This document shows positions 7,201 to 12,644 of a stretch of DNA of 15,127 bases, piece after piece. Numbering within the stretch: position 1 is the first letter of the stretch; every line of letters begins with the position of its first letter. The notes below the pieces were generated by a model that saw only the letters and a list, made by a program, of their open reading frames with translations, ran no database searches and was not told where the DNA came from. A program made the translations under genes and the position numbers. The DNA is from Jatrophihabitans sp. (GTDB lineage Bacteria > Actinomycetota > Actinomycetes > Mycobacteriales > Jatrophihabitantaceae), in contig JAOPVG010000344.1 of NCBI GenBank assembly GCA_025966255.1, positions 1 through 15,127 on the forward strand. Reading direction: 5' to 3'.

Positions 7201-7216
7201 AGTCGTCTAAACCAAT
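7201..7216. promoter_or_regulatory. DasR-type operator (dre-like site) 4
   Basis: AGTCGTCTAAACCAAT overlaps the predicted dasA RNA start. Its centre is 22 bp from that of site 3, about two helical turns, so two dimers could bind the same face of the DNA. It matches site 1 read on the other strand at 14 of 16 positions. Confidence 0.8.
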
Positions 7217-7261
7217 CCGGTCGCGGGCAGCCCCGGCCACAACACTTCTTGTGGAGGCACT

Positions 7262-8581
7262 GTGAAGCGCACCGTCTTGGGCGTGACCGCCCTCGCTGCG
7301 ACCATGGCCGTTGCCGTCAGTGGCTGTAGCTCGTCCGGCTCCGGTGGCGGTTCGGGCAACTCGCAGTTGAGCACCGACGGCAAGGGCAAGAACATCACGG
7401 TCTGGCTGCAGAGCGATGCGAAGACCGGCTGGCCGGCGGTCGTCAGTCAGGCCACCTCCCGCTTCGAGAAGGCGACCGGCGCGAAGGTCAACGTGCAGTG
7501 GCAGCAGTGGTCGAACTACACGACGAAGCTCGACTCGACTTTCGCCGGCAGCAGCGGCATTCCTGATGTCGTCGAACTGGGCAACACCCAGACCGCCTCG
7601 TACATCGAGGCCGGCGCCTTCACCGACCTCAGCGCCGACAAGTCGAAGTTCGAGAACTCGAGTTCATGGCTTACCGGCCTCGCCGAGTCGGGCACGTCGC
7701 CCGATGGCAAGCTGCAAGCCGTCCCCTACTACGCGGGCAGCCGGGTCGTGATCTACCGCAAGGACATCTGGAACGCCGCCGGCGTGACAGCTGCGCCGAA
7801 GACGCTGGACGAACTCAACGCCGATCTCGACAAGGTGAAGGCCGCCAACTCGAGCGACAAGAACTTTTCCGCGTTCTACATGCCCGGCAAGTACTGGTAC
7901 GCCGCGATGTCGCTCGTCTACGGTGCCGGCGGCAAGATCGCCGAGCAGAAGAGCGGCAAGTGGCTGGGCGCACTGTCGAGCAAGGAAGCGCAGGCCGGCC
8001 TCGCCGAGTGGCAGAAGATAGCGACCGATTATTCGGTCGGCGGCGCGACGAGCGACGAGTCGACGCAAGACGCCCAGATGGCTCAGGGCCACATCGCTGC
8101 CATCGCCGGTAACGGCTGGGAGGTCGGTGCCGTCACCGCGCCGAAGACCGGGAACCCAAGCCTCGCCAGCAAGCTGTCGACCTTCCCCTTCCCGGGCACT
8201 GCGGCCGGCAAGTACACCCCGTCGTTCCTCGGCGGCTCAGATCTCGCTGTACCGACCAAGGCCAAGAACGCGGGCCTCGGTGCCCAGTGGATCAAGTACT
8301 ACACCGACACGACGAGCCAGACGCAGCTGGCCAAGTTCGCGATCCCGAATACGACTTCGCTGTTGAGCGTGTACGAGAAGCAGTCACAGACCAACCAGTC
8401 GACGGGTGAGGCGGCCAAGAACACCTGGTTCGTCCCGAACACGCCGAACTGGGCGAATGTGGAGAGCGGCAACGTGCTGCAGAACATGCTCGAGTCGATC
8501 GCCACCAAGAAGTCGACGATCGCCGCGGCGACGAAGACGGCGGACGATCAGCTCGGCAAGATCCTCAACGGCACCAACTAG
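7262..8581 (+). CDS. dasA: Sugar ABC transporter substrate-binding lipoprotein, DasA-like
   Basis: This 439-residue extracellular binding protein captures a sugar and delivers it to the DasBC permeases. It has a lipoprotein signal peptide with lipobox VSGC and lipidated Cys22, then a Ser/Gly-rich linker and a family 1 solute-binding fold starting at NITVWLQS. The stretch IPDVVELGNTQTASYIEAGA and the following AVPYYAGSRVVIYRKDIWNAAGV resemble Streptomyces DasA, the chitobiose-binding protein, as I recall it. The start is GTG at 7262 with GGAGG at 7253-7257. The gene has its own promoter with two dre-like sites. The ligand is probably chitobiose or GlcNAc oligomers; given the NagZ-MurQ context, a GlcNAc-MurNAc disaccharide is an alternative. 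Confidence 0.88.
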   Translation: MKRTVLGVTALAATMAVAVSGCSSSGSGGGSGNSQLSTDGKGKNITVWLQSDAKTGWPAVVSQATSRFEKATGAKVNVQWQQWSNYTTKLDSTFAGSSGIPDVVELGNTQTASYIEAGAFTDLSADKSKFENSSSWLTGLAESGTSPDGKLQAVPYYAGSRVVIYRKDIWNAAGVTAAPKTLDELNADLDKVKAANSSDKNFSAFYMPGKYWYAAMSLVYGAGGKIAEQKSGKWLGALSSKEAQAGLAEWQKIATDYSVGGATSDESTQDAQMAQGHIAAIAGNGWEVGAVTAPKTGNPSLASKLSTFPFPGTAAGKYTPSFLGGSDLAVPTKAKNAGLGAQWIKYYTDTTSQTQLAKFAIPNTTSLLSVYEKQSQTNQSTGEAAKNTWFVPNTPNWANVESGNVLQNMLESIATKKSTIAAATKTADDQLGKILNGTN

Positions 8582-8592
8582 CAATAGCCGGC

Positions 8593-8633
8593 AAGGCCGA
8601 CGTCGGTCCATTCCGCAGACCGGCGTCGGCCTT
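8593..8633 (+). terminator. Long hairpin between dasA and dasB (attenuator or RNA stabiliser)
   Basis: Sixteen-base arms AAGGCCGACGTCGGTC and GACCGGCGTCGGCCTT enclose a 9-base loop, pairing fully in RNA with a single G-U. It starts 11 bp after the dasA stop and ends 54 bp before dasB. No U tract follows, so a complete factor-independent stop is unlikely. In binding-protein operons such hairpins commonly protect the upstream mRNA or lower read-through, giving more binding protein than permease. Confidence 0.75.
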
Positions 8634-8687
8634 GGTTACCGCCACGATCGGCTCTGGCCGCGTCTGTTGCAGGCAGGAGATGTCGCG

Positions 8688-9647
8688 ATGACCGCGACCG
8701 GCAGTTCACTACCTCCGACGCTCACCCGGCGCCGCGGCGGGTCGCTGCGTCGCGGCGGGAACGTTCCCTACCTGCTGATCACGCCGGCCTTGATCGTCCT
8801 CGCGCTCGTTGTCGTCTGGCCGCTCGTCAAGGTCATCCTACTATCGCTGCAGGAGCAGCAGTCGAGCAAGCGCGCATTGTTCAGCAATGGCGGAACGACG
8901 CCGTGGGTGGGCCTGCGGAACTTCGTCGACGCGCTGACGTCGCGGACATTCTGGACGGTGCTCGAGCGCACGCTGATCTTCACCGCCGTCAACGTCGCCC
9001 TCACGCTGGTTTTCGGAATCGCGATCGCCGTGCTGCTCAACCGGGTGTCGAAGTGGGCCCGGGTCATTCTGACGGCGGTGTTGCTGTTCGTCTGGGCCGT
9101 GCCGGCGACCGTGTCGACCCAGATCTACGCCTGGCTGTTCAACAACCAGTTCGGTGTCGTCAACTATGTGCTCGACAAACTGCCCGGCGTGCACATGCAG
9201 GGTCACGACTGGTTCGCCGACCCGACGCAGGGCCTCGCCGTCATCACCCTTGTGGTGGTGTGGGGCGCGATCCCGTTGCTGGCCATCTCGTTGCATGCCG
9301 GCATCACCCAGATCCCGCAGGACGTGCTCGAGGCGGCGCGCTGCGACGGAGCCGGCGCGTGGGCGACCTTCCGGCACATCGTCCTGCCGTTCCTCAGGCC
9401 GTTGCTGGTCATCCTGACGACGCTGTCGGTCATCTGGGACTTCGGCGTGTTCCACCAGATCTGGTTCATGCGCAACGGCCACCCCGAGCCCGGCTACCAG
9501 ACGTTGGGCATCTTCATGTACTCGCAGGGCGTCAGCAGCAGCCGCTACAACACCGGCGCGACCCTGGCCGTGCTGATGATCCTCGCCCTGCTGCTGGTGA
9601 TGGTCGTGTACGTGCGCCAGCTGTTCAAGATCGGTGATGCCGAATGA
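8688..9647 (+). CDS. dasB: Sugar ABC transporter permease, MalF/DasB type
   Basis: This 319-residue inner-membrane permease forms half of the translocation channel of the amino-sugar importer. After a basic N-terminus it has about six membrane helices, for example near residues 28-52, 97-118, 125-148, 183-201, 235-255 and 290-311. The cytoplasmic EAA loop EAARCDGAGAWATFRHIVLP (215-234), which docks the ATPase, is intact. The ATG at 8688 is chosen because AGGAG at 8675-8679 lies 8 bases upstream. An open frame extends further 5' but would overlap the hairpin and the dasA end. The stop overlaps dasC by 4 bp (ATGA). Confidence 0.9.
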   Translation: MTATGSSLPPTLTRRRGGSLRRGGNVPYLLITPALIVLALVVVWPLVKVILLSLQEQQSSKRALFSNGGTTPWVGLRNFVDALTSRTFWTVLERTLIFTAVNVALTLVFGIAIAVLLNRVSKWARVILTAVLLFVWAVPATVSTQIYAWLFNNQFGVVNYVLDKLPGVHMQGHDWFADPTQGLAVITLVVVWGAIPLLAISLHAGITQIPQDVLEAARCDGAGAWATFRHIVLPFLRPLLVILTTLSVIWDFGVFHQIWFMRNGHPEPGYQTLGIFMYSQGVSSSRYNTGATLAVLMILALLLVMVVYVRQLFKIGDAE

Positions 9648-10561
9648 CCGCCCTCAAGGAGCAGCCGACCTCAGGGGCGACGTCCGGCACCACGTCTTCG
9701 CCGGCTGGACCGAGGCGCCCCCGCAACCGCCGCAAGGCCGCCGCGACCGGAACGTGGAACGCCGTGGCGCTGTTTGTCGCGGCCGTCCTCGGCTTCCCGA
9801 TCTTCTGGATGCTGATCACGTCGGTGAAGACCAGCTCCGACATCAACCGCCTCGTCCCGCTGTTCTGGCCCCATCACTTCACCTGGAGCGGGTTCGCCGG
9901 TGTGCTCACCGATCCGATCTTCCGCGACGACCTGCTGAACAGTCTCGTCATCACCCTGTCGACGGTCCTGATCAGCATCGTCGTGGGCTTCTTCGGGGCG
10001 ATGGCGATCGCCCGCTTCCGCTTCGCCGGTCGCAAGGTCTTCATCGTCGCCGTACTGATCGTGCAGATGATTCCCCTTACCGCGCTGACCATTCCGATGT
10101 CGTTACTGCTCGACAGTGCGCATCTGAAGAACACCCTGTTCGGCGTGATCATCGTGTATCTCATGTTCACGATGCCATTCACGGTCTGGACGCTTCGCAC
10201 CTTCATCGCCAACATTCCGCGGGAACTCGACGAGGCCGCCCTCATCGACGGATGCACTCGGTGGCAGGTGTTCTACAAGATCATCCTGCCGCTGGTCGGG
10301 CCCGGACTCGTCGCGACCGGCGTGTACGGCTGGGTCCTGGCGTGGAACGAATTCGTCATCGCGAATACCTTGCTGCTCGACAACACCAAACAGACGTTGA
10401 TGGTCTATCTGTTGCAGTTCCAGTCGAGTCCGACGCACGGTGCCGACTACGGCGGTCTGATGGCGGCGGCGACGCTTACCGCCCTGCCCGTGGTCGTCCT
10501 CTTCGTCATCTTCCAGAGCCGCATCTCCGCCGGGCTCACGGCCGGCGCGGTGAAGGGCTGA
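9644..10561 (+). CDS. dasC: Sugar ABC transporter permease, MalG/DasC type
   Basis: This 305-residue partner permease has a Pro/Arg/Thr-rich cytoplasmic N-terminus of about 35 residues and then six predicted membrane helices (about 36-58, 99-122, 131-150, 165-187, 222-240, 272-290). The EAA loop runs from Glu197 (DEAALIDGCTRWQVFYKIILP). It is translationally coupled to dasB through ATGA. No ATP-binding subunit follows, and the next gene is convergent. In Streptomyces the DasABC importer is powered by the shared ATPase MsiK, encoded elsewhere; the same is inferred here. Confidence 0.9.
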   Translation: MTALKEQPTSGATSGTTSSPAGPRRPRNRRKAAATGTWNAVALFVAAVLGFPIFWMLITSVKTSSDINRLVPLFWPHHFTWSGFAGVLTDPIFRDDLLNSLVITLSTVLISIVVGFFGAMAIARFRFAGRKVFIVAVLIVQMIPLTALTIPMSLLLDSAHLKNTLFGVIIVYLMFTMPFTVWTLRTFIANIPRELDEAALIDGCTRWQVFYKIILPLVGPGLVATGVYGWVLAWNEFVIANTLLLDNTKQTLMVYLLQFQSSPTHGADYGGLMAAATLTALPVVVLFVIFQSRISAGLTAGAVKG

Positions 10562-10590
10562 CGTGGACGGTCCCTCAAACATCAATCCTC

Positions 10591-10630
10591 GGTCGGCGTT
10601 GGTGGGTCGGCCCTGGACCGCCGCCGAACC
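10591..10630. terminator. Weak inverted repeat between convergent operons
   Basis: The 74-bp gap between the dasC and NrfD-type gene ends (10562-10635) holds GGTCGGCG and CGCCGAACC arms, complementary except for one extra base. A smaller GGT-GGG/CCC-ACC structure sits in the loop. It has no T tract on either strand. It could help end transcription in both directions, but the evidence is slight. Confidence 0.25.
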
Positions 10631-10635
10631 AGCGC

Positions 10636-11631
10636 CTACTGGGCGGCGTCGATCCGATTGCGCTGGGGAACGACTGTGTACTTGGGATCGCGAGCCGATG
10701 CCTGCCCGGCTTCGAAGATCCCGAAGCGGGTGCAGGCGGAACCCGCGAGCAGTGCGGCACCAGAAATTGCGGACACGACCCGGCTGCGCGATCCGGCCAG
10801 CGCACCGAGTGCTCCCGTCGCGGTGAGCGCTCGGCTGGCCCGGATCAGCGTCCCGGCCGTGCCCTGATGCAACGGCTCCGCCGCCAGCCCCATCGATCGC
10901 TCCATCCGGCTGGACACGGCCAGCTCGGCCACGGCCCCCGTGACGGCCAGCCGGCGGGCCGGGCCGGCCTCAGCCAGCGGCGCTGCGAGCAGGCCGAGCC
11001 CGCCCGAGGCCGCGGCCGCCGACCCCACGAATACGAACGGGAGCTCCCGGCGCGCCTCGTGCCACGACGGCGTTGCGGTGTCCGCGAGCAGCACCGAGGT
11101 ATAGGACGCGACCGCCGGCGCTATGGCCGCCGCCGACAACCCGGCCGGCGTGGACAGGACGGTCAGCAACCAGCGCGCCCAGCGCGGGAGCAACCGATCG
11201 ATCCACCGGGGTGCAAGCGCCACGAGCTCGGCCGCGCCGGCGACGCCGGCGGCCGGCCCGTACAGCGACAGGATCCAGGTGCCCATCGACATCGGCGAGG
11301 TCGGCTTCGCCACCCGCAGCATGTTGAGGAATCGGGACGGTTTGCCCAGGTCGTGCACCAGGGCAGCCAGGCTGAGTGTGATTGCCCCGAGCGCGCCGAG
11401 GCGACCGCTGCGGCGTAGCGCCGGTCGGTTGGTGACATCGGCACCGGCGGCGAGCAGCGATGAACCGGCCGCGAGCCCGCCGAGGAACAGATAGGCCGGG
11501 ATGTCCTTCTCCCATGGCGCCGCCTTGAGTACCGGGCGTCCGTAGTAGGAGGAGAATTTCGCGTCCGGTACAACCGGCGCGCCGTCACCGCCACCACCAC
11601 GGGCGCGACGCCGGCGCTTGACCTCGGTCAT
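10636..11631 (-). CDS. nrfD: NrfD/PsrC-type membrane subunit of formate dehydrogenase
   Basis: This 331-residue multi-helix membrane protein anchors the dehydrogenase and is likely to hand electrons to menaquinone. Signatures are SYYGRPVLKAAPW (28-40), IPAYLFLGGLAAGS (44-57), DLGKPSRFLNMLRVAKPTSP (94-113) with MSMGTWIL after it, and ASYTSVLLADTATPSW (175-190). The C-terminus has TRFGIFEAGQASARDPKYTV (301-320). The family has no haem, unlike the cytochrome b subunit FdnI of E. coli. A basic, Gly-rich N-terminus of about 20 residues precedes the family region. The start is ATG at 11631, overlapping the iron-sulfur subunit stop by 4 bp (ATGA); a longer upstream frame is not used because it reads antisense through that gene's overlap. 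It is the last gene of the operon. Confidence 0.87.
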   Translation of the reverse strand: MTEVKRRRRARGGGGDGAPVVPDAKFSSYYGRPVLKAAPWEKDIPAYLFLGGLAAGSSLLAAGADVTNRPALRRSGRLGALGAITLSLAALVHDLGKPSRFLNMLRVAKPTSPMSMGTWILSLYGPAAGVAGAAELVALAPRWIDRLLPRWARWLLTVLSTPAGLSAAAIAPAVASYTSVLLADTATPSWHEARRELPFVFVGSAAAASGGLGLLAAPLAEAGPARRLAVTGAVAELAVSSRMERSMGLAAEPLHQGTAGTLIRASRALTATGALGALAGSRSRVVSAISGAALLAGSACTRFGIFEAGQASARDPKYTVVPQRNRIDAAQ

Positions 11632-12644
11632 CGCTTCCGTCCCACGAATGCAGCGACCGCGCCGGCGAGCAGGCTCACCGCCGCCAGGCCGGCCTGCTGC
11701 CACATCTGCGGCAGGTCCCGAGTAGTCACCACCGGGTCCGGGGGCAGCCCGTAGACCTCGGGATCGTCCTGCAGAAGGAAGAACGCCCCGGCGCCACCGA
11801 TGCCGTCGTTCGGGTCGTCGAGGTAGAGGCGGGCGCTGCTCACCCCGGCTTCGTGCAACGCATCCACCCGCGCCTGCGCCCGCACCCGCAGTTCGTCGAG
11901 GTCGCCGAACTGGATCGATTCGGTCGGGCAGGCCTGAGCGCACGCCGGCAGGTGACCGGACTCGAGGCGGTCGTAGCACAGCGTGCATTTCTGGGCGATG
12001 CCGACGTTCTTGGTCCCGGGATCGCCGGTGCGGCGATCGATCACTCCGAACGGGCAGGCCGGGATGCAGTAGCCGCAGCCGTTACAGATGTCGTCCTGCA
12101 CGACGACCGTGCCGAACTCGGTGCGGAACAGCGAGCCGGTGGGGCAGACGTCGAGACAGGCGGCGTGCGTGCAGTGCTTGCAGACGTCCGACGACATCAA
12201 CCAGCGGATCTCGTCGCGGGGCTCGCCCGACTCGGGAAGCTCCGTCGGCGGAACCGCCTGAATCGCTACCGCCTCGGTGTTGGTGCCGAGGGCGCTGCGG
12301 TCGCCCGACAGCGCCGCGTCGCCGGCGCGGTTGAGCGCATCGGTGGCGGACGGGCCGACCGGGAGCTCACTGAAGAACTGCTGCTCGTTGCCGCTGCGTC
12401 GCGGTTGCTCGATGAAGGCCACGTGTCGCCAGGTGGAGGCGCCGAGCGCGCCGGTGTTGTCGTAGGACGATCCGAGCAGGTTGAAGCCGTCGTCAGGGAC
12501 GCCGTTCCATTCCTTGCATGCAACCTCACACGCCTTGCAACCGATGCACACCGAGGTGTCGGTGAAGAACCCCTTCCGTGGTGGCGGGTCGGCCCAGCCG
12601 GCGCTTGACGCGACGCTCGGATCCGGCCCGAACAGCTCAGTCAT
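11628..12644 (-). CDS. fdoH: Formate dehydrogenase iron-sulfur (beta) subunit
   Basis: This 338-residue electron-transfer subunit has four [4Fe-4S] sets: Cys33/36/39/43 (CIGCKACEVAC), Cys155/158/163/167, Cys187/190/193/197 (CNGCGYCIPAC) and Cys220/223/235/239. It closes with a C-terminal membrane helix at about 316-334 ending in GRKR, as in FdnH/FdoH. It joins the molybdenum subunit to the membrane protein. Between the first and second cysteine sets is a long variable loop (about residues 80-145). The start is ATG at 12644, sharing one base with the preceding stop. GGAGG at 12649-12653 lies 4 bases before it, whereas an overlapping GTG at 12647 would be only 1 base away. It has no N-terminal signal and probably travels with the catalytic subunit. 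Confidence 0.92.
   Translation of the reverse strand: MTELFGPDPSVASSAGWADPPPRKGFFTDTSVCIGCKACEVACKEWNGVPDDGFNLLGSSYDNTGALGASTWRHVAFIEQPRRSGNEQQFFSELPVGPSATDALNRAGDAALSGDRSALGTNTEAVAIQAVPPTELPESGEPRDEIRWLMSSDVCKHCTHAACLDVCPTGSLFRTEFGTVVVQDDICNGCGYCIPACPFGVIDRRTGDPGTKNVGIAQKCTLCYDRLESGHLPACAQACPTESIQFGDLDELRVRAQARVDALHEAGVSSARLYLDDPNDGIGGAGAFFLLQDDPEVYGLPPDPVVTTRDLPQMWQQAGLAAVSLLAGAVAAFVGRKR

Noticed and set aside
10562..10635. A strong bidirectional terminator between dasC and the NrfD gene.
   Set aside because: Only an imperfect inverted repeat without T tracts is present, so it was kept only as a low-confidence feature.
9634..11418. A 594-codon plus-strand open frame spanning dasC and the NrfD-type gene.
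   Set aside because: Composition is typical of an out-of-frame translation, it crosses two convergent real genes, and no protein family is visible.
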